From Spirosoma oryzae (GTDB lineage: Bacteria > Bacteroidota > Bacteroidia > Cytophagales > Spirosomataceae): a stretch of DNA of 64,000 nt. The first letter of the stretch is position 1; each line of letters begins with the position of its first letter. Below the pieces are notes generated by a model. It was not told the DNA's origin and searched no databases. It worked only from the letters and a program-made list of their open reading frames with translations. The position numbers and the translations under genes are program-made. Shown piece by piece: positions 7,626 to 15,961 of this stretch. Where the stretch lies: NCBI RefSeq assembly GCF_003002825.1, contig NZ_PVTE01000007.1:248001-312000 (forward strand), written 5' to 3'.

Positions 7626-10600
7626 ATGATTAAACAACTACGAGCAGGAAGCTTGGTGGTTTTGCTGTGCGGAACGCTGTTAAGCGTTCCCAGGGACGCT
7701 AGTGCGCAGACGCCAACCAAGGAAGCGGCCCGCGTGGCCAAAATGACGCCCGATCTGCTGGCGGTGATGAAGGGTAGGCCAAGTACCAACGGTCGCATGG
7801 CGGCACCGGGGCCCGGCGGGTCTGCTGATGACTACGTAATTGTTGACGGAGCTGTTGCCATTGAAGGCGTAGCGGTCGATCAGCGCGGGGATGCCCTGCT
7901 GGCGCAGCTACAGGCGCTGGGCCTGCGCGAAGGCGTCGCCTTCAAAAGCATGATTTTCGGTTACCTCCCCATCGACAGACTCGATGAGCTGAAGGATGTA
8001 TCCGGCCTGCACTACGCCCGGCCTTATTACAAACCCATCAACAACGCGGGTAAGGTCACGTCGCAGGGCGACAAAAGCCTGCGGGCCGACGTCGCTCGGG
8101 CAACCTATAGCGTAACCGGAGCCGGTTCTAAAGTTGGCGTTATCTCTGATACCTACAACGCGCTGAAAGGAGCCGCTGCCGGTGTGGCTTCGGGCGATCT
8201 ACCCGCCGAAGGCGTGCAGGTTATCGACGATTTACCGTCAGGAACTGATGAGGGGCGTGCCATGGCCGAGATCGTACACGATGTAGCGCCCGGCGCTGCC
8301 ATTGCGTTCAACACGGCTTTCCGTGGTCAGGCTGGTTTTGCTAAAGGGATTATCGACTTAGCCAATGCGGGCTGTAACATCATTGTAGACGACGTCATCT
8401 ACTTTGCGGAACCCTTCTTTCAGGATGGTATCATCGGGCAGGCAGTCGATCAGGTGGTAACTAACAACAATGTCAGCTATTTCTCGTCGGCTGGTAACCA
8501 GGGGCGGGCGTCGTACATGAGTCAGTTTCGCAATTCGGGTATTGTCTTACCCGGTTACGGGGTTGCGCACGACTTTGGTGGGGGCGATATTTACCAGAAA
8601 GTGACCATCCCGACGGGCGGCACGATCCGGCTGTCGTTTCAGTGGGATGACCCGTTTCGATCGGTGAGCGGAGGAACTGGCGCAAAGACGGATCTCGACA
8701 TCCTGATATACCGGGGAAACTCACTTGTTTCTTCTAGTGCTTCTGACAATATTTTTAGTGGTGACCCTGTCGAAATAACGGGCACGTATACCAACACTAC
8801 CGGTGCTCCGCTGGAAGTCAATGTCGTGATTGTGAAATACGCCGGTCCTGATCCGGGCACGATCCGTTGGGTTAACGTCGGGAGCCGAACCAGTATCGTC
8901 GAATACAATACGCAAACGGGGGCTTCCTTCGGGCACAGTAATGCGACACGGGCTATCTGCGTAGGGGCGGCCCCCTATTTCAGCACACCAGCGTACAACA
9001 GCCAGCTATCGACAGCCGTGATCGAAACGTTTTCGTCGGCGGGAGGTGTCCCCATTTACTTCGACGCTACGGGGCAGCGGATCAATGGAACAACGGGTGT
9101 TACGCGGCAAAAGCCCGAGATTACGGCGGTCGATGGCGGCAACAACACCTTCTTCGGCAATGACTACGAACCCGATGGTTTCCCGAACTTCTTCGGTACG
9201 TCGGCGGCTGCGCCACACGCGGCTGCTGTCGCTGCGCTGATGCAGGAGCGTGCCGGTAATAGACTGTCGCCCGCGCAGGTATTGGCCACGATGCAGCAGA
9301 CCGCCCTCGATATGGATGATCCGGTGACGCCGGGCTTCGATACGGGCTTCGACTTCGGTACGGGCTACGGATTCGTTCAGGCCGACAAGGCGCTCCAAAC
9401 GCTGGGTGGCAGCACGCTGGTTATCACGGGGGTCAATACGCTGAGCTGCGTCAGTACCTCGGAAACGGAGCGGCAACTAACGTTCAACCCGCAGTACAGC
9501 GGCTCGAATGGACAGCCCATTGCGTTTCGGGTTGTTAACGAAAAAGACGCGACGACTGATGTAGGTCCGTACACGATACGGATGTACACCGATAATCCAG
9601 TTATTACGTTGCGTGCCGAGCAGGCTGGTGCAGCGGGTATAGCGTCGTTTAGCTATAATTGGCTGGCGGCCTGTACTACCGCTACGACAACCAATCAGCC
9701 ACCGGTATTCAACGGCGTACCGACACTGAGCGGAACGATCAATACGGCGTTTCGTTATGCAATACCCGCTACCGCCTTTACCGATCCTGAAGGGCAACCC
9801 ATGACGTTTGCTATGACGAACCTGCCCGCCGGGCTGGTATTCGACGTGCCGACGCGTGTTATTAGCGGTACGCCCCAGCAGCTTGGTACAACCCATGCGG
9901 CACTAACGGCCACCGATCCGTCGGGTGCGACTACGTCGGGTACGGTGACAATTAGTGTCAGCGATCCAGCACCAACACCAGCCGATCCGGCATCGCTGAC
10001 AATCACCAGCTTTACCTGCAATACCCTTTCGACGAATCGATTCAGTGTCGATTTCGTCGTTGGCTACAGCAACGGCACGTTTACACCGGCGTTGCCCGCG
10101 CTGTTTATGAACGGGGTGACGGGTGATGGCCAGTTGGGCGTTCGCTACACTTATTTCTACGACGAGAATCAGTACATACTGCCGATTCAGGATCAGGCGA
10201 CCCGGTCGACGTACTTCGTCTGGAATTTCCGGGCTGCCTGCGGTAGTGCACCTGTTGCCAACCGCCCGCCCGTCTTCAACGGAACCACGGCGCAGTCGGG
10301 CGTGGTAGGCGTACCATTTAGTTATACGCTACCGGCTACAACGTTCACCGATCCAGACGGACAGGTCGGCCTGACGTATACCGCTGCCAGCCTGCCGCCC
10401 GGCCTGACGTTTACGGCGTCGACACGCGTCATTCGCGGCACACCCACAACCGCTGGTCAGTATACGGTTCAGCTTACGGCCCGTGATCCGGGTGCCCTGA
10501 CAGCAAGGGGAACGCTGCCAATCACGATCACACAAACAGCACCGGTGACCTTTGCCATTACAAGCGTAAACACAACCGGTTGTGAGCGGCTGTCACCGTC

Positions 10601-11093
10601 GCTAAGGCTCGTCACGTTTACGCCACAATACGCAGGTGCGTCGGGGGCACCGATTATGTTCCATGCCGTAAACGAGGCAATGCCAACGACGAACGCGGGC
10701 CCCTATTCACTGAATCTGTACACCGATAATCCAACTATTCTGCTTCGTGCCGAACAGGATGGCACGGTTACGACCTATACCTATAACTGGCTGGCCGTCT
10801 GCACGGCGAATAGTCGCCTGGGTGTGTCGGAGACCCGGGAAGCACTGGATGTCGCGGTACTGGCCAATCCAAGCGCGGGCGAAACCATCGAGGTGGAAAT
10901 ACGGGGTGCGTCGGGTCAGCCGCTCGAATGGCAGTTGGTCGACGAGCGCGGACAGGCGGTAAGCCGCAGTAGCGTGAAACAAGCTGCGACGGTTGAGCGG
11001 CAAACGGTGAAACTGGGTCGTCAGCTTGGTGTGTATCTGTTGACTGTCAGTACGCCGGAGCAAACCAAAACGGTTCGTGTGCTGAAAAACTAA
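7626..11093 (+). CDS. Secreted subtilisin/sedolisin-like serine protease with Ig-like repeats and T9SS sorting domain
   Basis: Exported protein of 1155 residues. An N-terminal signal peptide ends near residue 27 (DASAQ). The protease fold runs about 130-590: Asp175 in VISDTYN, Asn291 in SSAGNQG (oxyanion), Ser526 in FGTSAAAPHAAA. At the place of the subtilisin HGT motif the sequence reads DEGRAMAEIVHDVAPGA, so Glu209 stands where the catalytic His would be, as in the S53-like subgroup of subtilisin-fold enzymes. After it come three copies of a Cys-containing beta module (starts near 595, 790, 978; each begins with an ITSxxC-like strand and ends YNWLAxC or WNFRAAC) alternating with two cadherin/He_PIG-type domains (NQPPVFNG..., NRPPVFNG...). 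The last 80 residues resemble a T9SS type A sorting domain (VAVLANPSAGETIEV to VRVLKN). Substrate unknown. Confidence 0.88.
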   Translation: MIKQLRAGSLVVLLCGTLLSVPRDASAQTPTKEAARVAKMTPDLLAVMKGRPSTNGRMAAPGPGGSADDYVIVDGAVAIEGVAVDQRGDALLAQLQALGLREGVAFKSMIFGYLPIDRLDELKDVSGLHYARPYYKPINNAGKVTSQGDKSLRADVARATYSVTGAGSKVGVISDTYNALKGAAAGVASGDLPAEGVQVIDDLPSGTDEGRAMAEIVHDVAPGAAIAFNTAFRGQAGFAKGIIDLANAGCNIIVDDVIYFAEPFFQDGIIGQAVDQVVTNNNVSYFSSAGNQGRASYMSQFRNSGIVLPGYGVAHDFGGGDIYQKVTIPTGGTIRLSFQWDDPFRSVSGGTGAKTDLDILIYRGNSLVSSSASDNIFSGDPVEITGTYTNTTGAPLEVNVVIVKYAGPDPGTIRWVNVGSRTSIVEYNTQTGASFGHSNATRAICVGAAPYFSTPAYNSQLSTAVIETFSSAGGVPIYFDATGQRINGTTGVTRQKPEITAVDGGNNTFFGNDYEPDGFPNFFGTSAAAPHAAAVAALMQERAGNRLSPAQVLATMQQTALDMDDPVTPGFDTGFDFGTGYGFVQADKALQTLGGSTLVITGVNTLSCVSTSETERQLTFNPQYSGSNGQPIAFRVVNEKDATTDVGPYTIRMYTDNPVITLRAEQAGAAGIASFSYNWLAACTTATTTNQPPVFNGVPTLSGTINTAFRYAIPATAFTDPEGQPMTFAMTNLPAGLVFDVPTRVISGTPQQLGTTHAALTATDPSGATTSGTVTISVSDPAPTPADPASLTITSFTCNTLSTNRFSVDFVVGYSNGTFTPALPALFMNGVTGDGQLGVRYTYFYDENQYILPIQDQATRSTYFVWNFRAACGSAPVANRPPVFNGTTAQSGVVGVPFSYTLPATTFTDPDGQVGLTYTAASLPPGLTFTASTRVIRGTPTTAGQYTVQLTARDPGALTARGTLPITITQTAPVTFAITSVNTTGCERLSPSLRLVTFTPQYAGASGAPIMFHAVNEAMPTTNAGPYSLNLYTDNPTILLRAEQDGTVTTYTYNWLAVCTANSRLGVSETREALDVAVLANPSAGETIEVEIRGASGQPLEWQLVDERGQAVSRSSVKQAATVERQTVKLGRQLGVYLLTVSTPEQTKTVRVLKN

Positions 11094-11111
11094 CCCGTAC
11101 TGGGTGCGCGG

Positions 11112-11154
11112 AAAAGCAGCGATTTCGGCCGGGTCCGGGATCGCTGCTTTTTTA
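11112..11154 (+). terminator. Rho-independent terminator after the protease gene
   Basis: A 12-bp perfect stem (11112-11123 with 11140-11151) followed by a T run. Confidence 0.88.
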
Positions 11155-11254
11155 TGCCGTATTCTCAAAATTCGTTGACTTAGGCCAACCTTTCAGACTC
11201 AGGCCGGTTGTTATAGAGGACTTATTTCTTGCACTGTAAAACGAATCAACGGTT

Positions 11255-12133
11255 ATGAATTTTATCAAAGTAGGCACCGATGCCTCTGGCAACGACATCG
11301 AAGTATTTTACCAGGATCTGGGAACCGGTCGCCCCGTCGTACTGATCCATGGCTGGCCCCTGAGCAGCCAACTCTGGGATTACCAACTGGCAGAATTACC
11401 GAAGCATAACCTGCGGGTAATTGCGTACGACCGCCGTGGTTTCGGCAAATCGTCGCAACCCTGGGACGGCTACAACTACGACACCTTTGCCGACGACCTG
11501 AAAGCGGTACTCGATACGCTGGACCTGCAAAACGTAACACTCGTCGGTATGTCGATGGGTGGGGGCGAAGTAGCACGCTACATGAGCCGTCACGGTGGTG
11601 CCCGGGTATCGAAAGTCGTATTTCTGAGTGCGATCACGCCATACCTGCTCAAAACGGATGACAATCCGGATGGTGTCGATGGCGATGTATTCGACGACAT
11701 GAAGGAAAAACTGACCAAAGACCGGGCCGACTTCCTGCAAACGTTTGGTAAGCAGTTCTATGGTATGGGCTTCCTCGATAAGCCGGTCAGTCAGGCGCAA
11801 CTAGACGGCGATTTCGCCCGCGCCTATGCCGCCAGTCAAAAAGCAACGGTCGATTGCGTAACGGCCTTCGCGGAAACGGACTTCCGCGACGACCTGGCGC
11901 AGATTCACGTACCTACCCTGATTATTCACGGCGATGCCGACAAAGTCGTGCCCATCGAAGCCTCGGCTGAACGTACGGCTGCGGCACTGCCCAACGCAGA
12001 ATATATTGTCTATGAAGGGGCTCCGCACGGCCTGGTCGTGAGCGAGAAAGACCGGGTGATCGAAGACCTGCTGAGCTTTATTCAGGAAGGTGTTTCGGTA
12101 CGCGAGCCTATCGGCACTACGACGCTGTATTAA
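11255..12133 (+). CDS. Alpha/beta hydrolase (non-heme chloroperoxidase/esterase type)
   Basis: Soluble alpha/beta-hydrolase of 292 residues without a signal peptide. The fold is clear: oxyanion-loop HGWPLSS, YDRRGFGKSS, nucleophile elbow GMSMGGGE (Ser100), acid in HGDADKVVP, and the catalytic His in GAPHGL. These motifs match the cofactor-free bromo/chloroperoxidase and esterase subfamily, which hydrolyses small esters and can make peracids in vitro. The physiological substrate cannot be read from the sequence. It is a single-gene unit between two terminators and converges on the AraC regulator gene. Confidence 0.87.
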   Translation: MNFIKVGTDASGNDIEVFYQDLGTGRPVVLIHGWPLSSQLWDYQLAELPKHNLRVIAYDRRGFGKSSQPWDGYNYDTFADDLKAVLDTLDLQNVTLVGMSMGGGEVARYMSRHGGARVSKVVFLSAITPYLLKTDDNPDGVDGDVFDDMKEKLTKDRADFLQTFGKQFYGMGFLDKPVSQAQLDGDFARAYAASQKATVDCVTAFAETDFRDDLAQIHVPTLIIHGDADKVVPIEASAERTAAALPNAEYIVYEGAPHGLVVSEKDRVIEDLLSFIQEGVSVREPIGTTTLY

Positions 12134-12223
12134 GTCGGTTTACGGTTTACGGAAGTCGGTTCTCGGTAGTTTGCATACCCATAAATTATTAACCGAAAAC
12201 TGCTCTCTGAAAACCGTAAACGG
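12134..12223. repeat. Intergenic inverted repeat (GGTTTACGGTTTAC family)
   Basis: Left arm carries GTCGGTTTACGGTTTACGG and a degenerate copy; right arm carries the complementary AACCGAAAAC and AAAACCGTAAACGG words. Related arms occur at 54160-54192, 59019-59166 and 60848-60973. Confidence 0.7.
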
Positions 12224-12224
12224 C

Positions 12225-12270
12225 AGAAACGCAACGACCCCGGCCAGTTGGTCGGGGTCGTTGCGTTTCT
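12225..12270. terminator. Bidirectional terminator between hydrolase and AraC genes
   Basis: A perfect 17-bp stem (12225-12241 with 12254-12270), 12-base loop, placed between convergent genes. Its right arm reaches into the stop codon of the AraC-type gene. Confidence 0.85.
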
Positions 12271-13156
12271 ACAATTGCCGATAGGTTTTGACGTAGCCGG
12301 ATGGAGTAAGTCCGGTAATGTCTTTGAACTGCCGGTTGAAATTGGAGAGTGTACGAAAACCGCTTTCGTAGCTTACCTGGGTAATACTCAGCGGTGTATT
12401 CATCAGTAACTTGCAGGCATGCCCGATGCGTACTTCCGAGACAAACTCAGAGAACGTCTTATTCGCCCGCGCCTTAAAATAGCGGCAGAAGGCCGGGGCC
12501 GTCATCCCCGCCAGATCCGCCACGGTTTCCAGACTCAGCTCCTCGGGAAAGTGATTCAGGACGTAGTCGTGCACGACCTGCATGCGGTGATAGATATTCC
12601 GATCAGCTTCTTCCGGTCGCAGGCTGTTCACATACGTTGCGCTGGCCAGCAACTGATAATCATCACTCTCGGCCAGTTCGTTGAGTAGCGTCAGCAAGTT
12701 CATCAGCCGGCTGAAACTAACCGGCTGCGCTACCAGCTTCGTTAGCGACGATACCGCCCGGTTATGCGTCTGATTCGACCAGGTCAACCCGTGCCGGGCG
12801 TTCGCCAGCAACTGCCGAATCGCGCTCATCTCCTGCTTTTCAAAAAAGCTGTCACCCAGAAAGTCTTCCGGAAAATAGACAACGATACCCTGCGTTGATA
12901 AGGTCGAATGGCGATCGAAGTAGGGCTGGTCACTGCGCCACAGGTGCGGCAAATTGGGTCCGAGAAATACCAGATCGCCGGGGCCGAATGTGCTGATCGA
13001 ATCACCAATGAAGCGGGTTCCCGTGCCTTCCCTGACCAGAAAAAGCTGGTAGTGGGGATGAAAATGCCAGTTCGGGTCGAAGTACGGTTCAACGAGTTCT
13101 TTCACCAGAAAAGAAGCCGCAACGGGTTCAAGCTCTTTGCGTAGTGGCTGACGCAT
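12269..13156 (-). CDS. AraC-family transcriptional regulator
   Basis: DNA-binding regulator, 295 residues from the ATG at 13156 (the frame is open to a TTG at 13183, a weaker start). The N-terminal half is a cupin sensor domain: HFHPHYQLFLVREGTGTRFIGD and FGPGDLVFLGPNLPHLW, expected to bind a sugar-like ligand. The last 100 residues hold two helix-turn-helix units: LSLETVADLAGMTAPAFCRYFK and ITQVSYESGFRTLSNFNRQFK, ending in GLTPSGYVK as in most AraC proteins. It is transcribed divergently from the sugar isomerase/oxidoreductase genes, which makes those its most likely targets, a positional inference. Confidence 0.92.
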   Translation of the reverse strand: MRQPLRKELEPVAASFLVKELVEPYFDPNWHFHPHYQLFLVREGTGTRFIGDSISTFGPGDLVFLGPNLPHLWRSDQPYFDRHSTLSTQGIVVYFPEDFLGDSFFEKQEMSAIRQLLANARHGLTWSNQTHNRAVSSLTKLVAQPVSFSRLMNLLTLLNELAESDDYQLLASATYVNSLRPEEADRNIYHRMQVVHDYVLNHFPEELSLETVADLAGMTAPAFCRYFKARANKTFSEFVSEVRIGHACKLLMNTPLSITQVSYESGFRTLSNFNRQFKDITGLTPSGYVKTYRQL

Positions 13157-13205
13157 GATTTGTGCTTTTATTGCTAAGGGCAAGGGCTAATAGTGCCTTC
13201 TTGTG

Positions 13206-13213
13206 CAAATATA
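13206..13213 (-). promoter_or_regulatory. Possible -7 element (TATATTTG) for the AraC gene
   Basis: Matches the Bacteroidota -7 consensus TAnnTTTG on the minus strand, about 50 bases before the chosen ATG. No well-spaced -33 TTG was found, so this is a candidate only. Confidence 0.35.
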
Positions 13214-13261
13214 TAGTCATTATTTGCCAAAAAAGGCCTTACACCTTATTCGGGCATAAAT

Positions 13262-13269
13262 TAATTTTG
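13262..13269 (+). promoter_or_regulatory. Possible -7 element (TAATTTTG) for the sugar isomerase gene
   Basis: Matches TAnnTTTG 22 bases before the ATG at 13292; -33 element not evident. Shares the divergent intergenic region with the AraC promoter candidate. Confidence 0.35.
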
Positions 13270-13291
13270 TTTACTTATTCAGTGACTGACT

Positions 13292-14164
13292 ATGACTAAA
13301 CTTGGAATGAACTTGTTTGCCTGGACAGCTGCAACGCACGAGTATCTCAGTGATACACTAAGCTACCTGCGGCAGACCGGGTTTGACTTCGTTGAATTAC
13401 CCATCGGTGATACAGACGCTGGGCCGGCTGTACTGTCGAAGTGGGAGCGTATCGGGCAGCAGGCATCCACGCTGGGACTGGGTGTACAAACCTGCGCCAT
13501 TCTACCACCTGATCGCAGCCTGATTAGTCCCGACAACGAGCAGCGGCAGGCTGGTATTTCGTACCTGCGGGCTATGGTCGACTGTTCGGCAGCCGCCGGT
13601 TCTACGATTCTGATGGGTCCGCTCTACGCGGGCTTTTGTGTTTTTACCGGTAAGCCTGCTACCGACGAGGAGTGGAACTGGTCGGTAAAGGCGATGCGGG
13701 AGGTGGCCGAGTATGCCGAGACAAAAGGAGTCGTGCTGGCGATCGAATACCTGAATCGGTTTGAGACGTACCTGCTTACCTGCGCCGACGAACTCGTGCG
13801 CTACGTCGAAGCCGTTAATCATCCCTACTGCCGGGCTGCCTTCGATACGTTTCATGCCAACATCGAAGAGAAACGGATCGGGGAAGCTATCCGCAAAGTC
13901 GCGCCCTATCTGGTTCACGTACAGATTTCGGAAAACGATCGCTCAACGCCGGGGCAGGGACACATTAATTTCGAGGAGGTTTTCGCGGCCTTGCAGGACG
14001 CTGGCTACGAAGGCCCCATCGCCATCGAAGCGTTCGGTATCAACCCGCCCGACCTGGCCGCTGCCACGCACATTTTCCGCCCCATGTTCGACTCCCCGGA
14101 GCAACTGGCCGCCGACGGACTACAATTTTTAAAAGGTAGAATGATTGAGTTGTTGAATAATTGA
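13292..14164 (+). CDS. Sugar phosphate isomerase/epimerase (TIM-barrel, tagatose/psicose 3-epimerase-like)
   Basis: Cytoplasmic xylose-isomerase-like TIM barrel of 290 residues (AP endonuclease 2 superfamily). The metal/catalytic positions of the D-psicose/D-tagatose 3-epimerase group can be seen: Glu in AIEYLNRFE, Asp and His in FDTFHANIEE, His in LVHVQISENDR, and the final Glu in IEAFG. It probably interconverts a keto- or 3-keto-sugar. It is followed after 56 bases by a Gfo/Idh/MocA dehydrogenase, a pairing common in inositol or keto-sugar pathways. The last seven residues and the stop (MIELLNN then TGA) are encoded by the left arm of a palindromic repeat. Confidence 0.88.
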   Translation: MTKLGMNLFAWTAATHEYLSDTLSYLRQTGFDFVELPIGDTDAGPAVLSKWERIGQQASTLGLGVQTCAILPPDRSLISPDNEQRQAGISYLRAMVDCSAAAGSTILMGPLYAGFCVFTGKPATDEEWNWSVKAMREVAEYAETKGVVLAIEYLNRFETYLLTCADELVRYVEAVNHPYCRAAFDTFHANIEEKRIGEAIRKVAPYLVHVQISENDRSTPGQGHINFEEVFAALQDAGYEGPIAIEAFGINPPDLAAATHIFRPMFDSPEQLAADGLQFLKGRMIELLNN

Positions 14165-14219
14165 ATCGCCAACGTCGGTCCAGCTAATCAATCATTCCGT
14201 CACTCATTAATTCAATCAC
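14138..14219. repeat. Imperfect intergenic inverted repeat (ATTGAATGATTGAG family)
   Basis: Words such as AATGATTGAG and AATTGAAT on the left face ATCAATCATT, CACTCATT and ATTCAATCACT on the right. The left arm overlaps the end of the isomerase gene and the right arm touches the ATG of the next gene. Related to the outer arms at 19811-20116. Confidence 0.6.
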
Positions 14220-14220
14220 T

Positions 14221-15330
14221 ATGCTAAACGTTGCTATTGTTGGTCTCGGGTTCGGGGCCGAATTTATCCCTATCTACCAGCGCCATCCACAGGCCAATAT
14301 GTACGCCATCTGCCAGCGTAACGTCGAGAATCTAAATAAGATCGGCGATGCGTATGGCATCGAGGTACGCTACAGCAGCTACGACGAACTACTGGCTGAC
14401 CCGAAGGTCGATGCGGTTCACATCAATTCGCCTATCCCCAACCATGCCGAACAAACGTTGAAAGCGTTGCGGGCCGGTAAGCACGTCGCCTGTACGGTGC
14501 CGATGGCGACATCGGTCGACGATTGCAAAGCCATTGTGCAGGCCTGCAAGGAAAGCGGCAAGAAATACATGATGATGGAAACGGTGGTCTACAGTCGCGA
14601 GTTTCTGTACGTCAAGGAGTTGTACGAAACGGGCGAGCTGGGTAAAGTTCAGTTTCTGAAAGCCAGCCACCAGCAGGATATGGACGGCTGGCCCGATTAC
14701 TGGCCGGGCTTGCCACCGATGCACTACGCTACGCACTGCGTCGGGCCGGTCGCGGGGCTGCTCCGGCTCCAGGCGGATTACGTATCGTGCTTCGGCTCGG
14801 GAACGATCCGCGAAGAACTAGCGAAGATTCACAATTCGCCCTTCGCCGTCGAATCGGCGCACATCAAGTTCAAAGACAGTGACCTGTCGGCGTACGTCTA
14901 CCGGTCGCTGTTCGACGTGGCGCGGCAGTACCGCGAAAGCTTCGAGGTATACGGCGATAAAAAGTCATTTGAATGGCAGCTGATCGAGGATGAGCAGCCC
15001 GTAATTCACACAGCTAAGAAACCCGAACCGGAGATTCCCGAAAAGGTAACCGTTCCCGATTACGCGCACTACCTGCCGGAAGAAATTCAGCGGTTTACGA
15101 CAAAAGGCGTGTACGATGCCGATGAAACCCAGCACCTGTCGTTCACGCAGGGTGGCGGGCATGGTGGTTCGCACCCGCACATGGTACACGAGTTCGTATC
15201 GGCGATTGTCGAAGATCGTGATCCGTTCCCCAACGCGGCTCAGTCGGCCAACTGGACAAGCGTCGGTATCCTGGCGCATGAGTCAGCCCTACGCGGTGGC
15301 GAAATCATGAAACTTCCGGACTTTGATTAG
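14221..15330 (+). CDS. Gfo/Idh/MocA-family oxidoreductase
   Basis: NAD(P)-dependent sugar oxidoreductase of 369 residues. The Rossmann start MLNVAIVGLGFGAEFI, the VDAVHINSPIPNHAEQTLKALRAGKHVACTVPMA stretch (the usual EKP motif reads TVP here), and the C-terminal beta-sheet domain are typical of the family. Candidate active-site residues include the His in GHGGSHPHMV and in MHYATHCVGP. No Tat or Sec signal is visible, so it is probably cytoplasmic, unlike many Bacteroidota family members. It sits in a unit with the sugar isomerase and upstream of a ThuA-containing lipoprotein, a grouping consistent with oxidation of sugars to 3-keto forms; the substrate is not known. Confidence 0.9.
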   Translation: MLNVAIVGLGFGAEFIPIYQRHPQANMYAICQRNVENLNKIGDAYGIEVRYSSYDELLADPKVDAVHINSPIPNHAEQTLKALRAGKHVACTVPMATSVDDCKAIVQACKESGKKYMMMETVVYSREFLYVKELYETGELGKVQFLKASHQQDMDGWPDYWPGLPPMHYATHCVGPVAGLLRLQADYVSCFGSGTIREELAKIHNSPFAVESAHIKFKDSDLSAYVYRSLFDVARQYRESFEVYGDKKSFEWQLIEDEQPVIHTAKKPEPEIPEKVTVPDYAHYLPEEIQRFTTKGVYDADETQHLSFTQGGGHGGSHPHMVHEFVSAIVEDRDPFPNAAQSANWTSVGILAHESALRGGEIMKLPDFD

Positions 15331-15334
15331 TTGC

Positions 15335-15407
15335 TAGTTCGTGGTTTGTGGTTTGTAGTTGGCTGGCGCGAAGCCATTTCACCGGAGAAACGACAAACCA
15401 CAAACTA
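15335..15407. repeat. Intergenic inverted repeat (GTGGTTTGT family)
   Basis: Arms 15335-15349 and 15393-15407 are complementary at 14 of 15 positions; core of 43 bases. Lies between the oxidoreductase and the acetyltransferase. Confidence 0.7.
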
Positions 15408-15415
15408 CAGACCCA

Positions 15416-15832
15416 ATGATTGAACTGGTACTCGAACGGATAACCCCGGCCGATCCGGCTGCGGGACGGGCAATGACCGAGCATTACGCGATCGTAGAAA
15501 CGGTCTCAGGGCAAAGCGTCGGGACGATTCGGTTACGGTTGAGCGATACGGACGATATTCGGTTGTACGCTGGGCATGTCGGCTACCGGGTTAATGAAGC
15601 ATACCGGGGAAATCACTACGCGCAACAAGCGTGCATGCTGCTAAAAGCGCGCGCATTAGAACACGGTTTTAGCGAACTTTGGATTACCTGCGATCCTGAC
15701 AACTGGCCGTCCCGCCGAACGTGTGAACGCATCGGTGCCAGACTGGTCGAGATTATTGATCTGCCGGAAGAGCTGGACATGTATCAGGACGGCGAACGGC
15801 AGAAATGCCGGTATCTGTGGCAGCTTGACTGA
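15416..15832 (+). CDS. GNAT-family N-acetyltransferase
   Basis: Small acetyl-CoA-dependent transferase, 138 residues from the ATG at 15416. The frame is open further upstream, but that part is encoded by a palindromic repeat. GNAT features: beta strand SVGTIRLRL, the core HVGYRVNEAYRGNHYAQQACMLLKARA (with the acetyl-CoA-binding loop RGNHYA in the RxxGxG/A position), LWITCDPDNWPSRRTCERIGAR, typical of the RimJ/RimL-like branch. Target (protein N-terminus, small amine) unknown. Confidence 0.85.
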   Translation: MIELVLERITPADPAAGRAMTEHYAIVETVSGQSVGTIRLRLSDTDDIRLYAGHVGYRVNEAYRGNHYAQQACMLLKARALEHGFSELWITCDPDNWPSRRTCERIGARLVEIIDLPEELDMYQDGERQKCRYLWQLD

Positions 15833-15961
15833 CTACTAGCTTAGGCAACGACGATGAAGCTGATTACACCGTAAACACCGTAAGTAGATACGAATTGGGT
15901 TAGTCGGGTAGAGACGTATCTGGCTAATCAATAACCAACAGTGCCTTTAACCAATACATAC

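Noticed and set aside
13157-13183. TTG start adding nine residues to the AraC regulator
   Set aside because: An ATG at 13156 gives a normal family N-terminus; the extra residues show no conservation that I can recognise.
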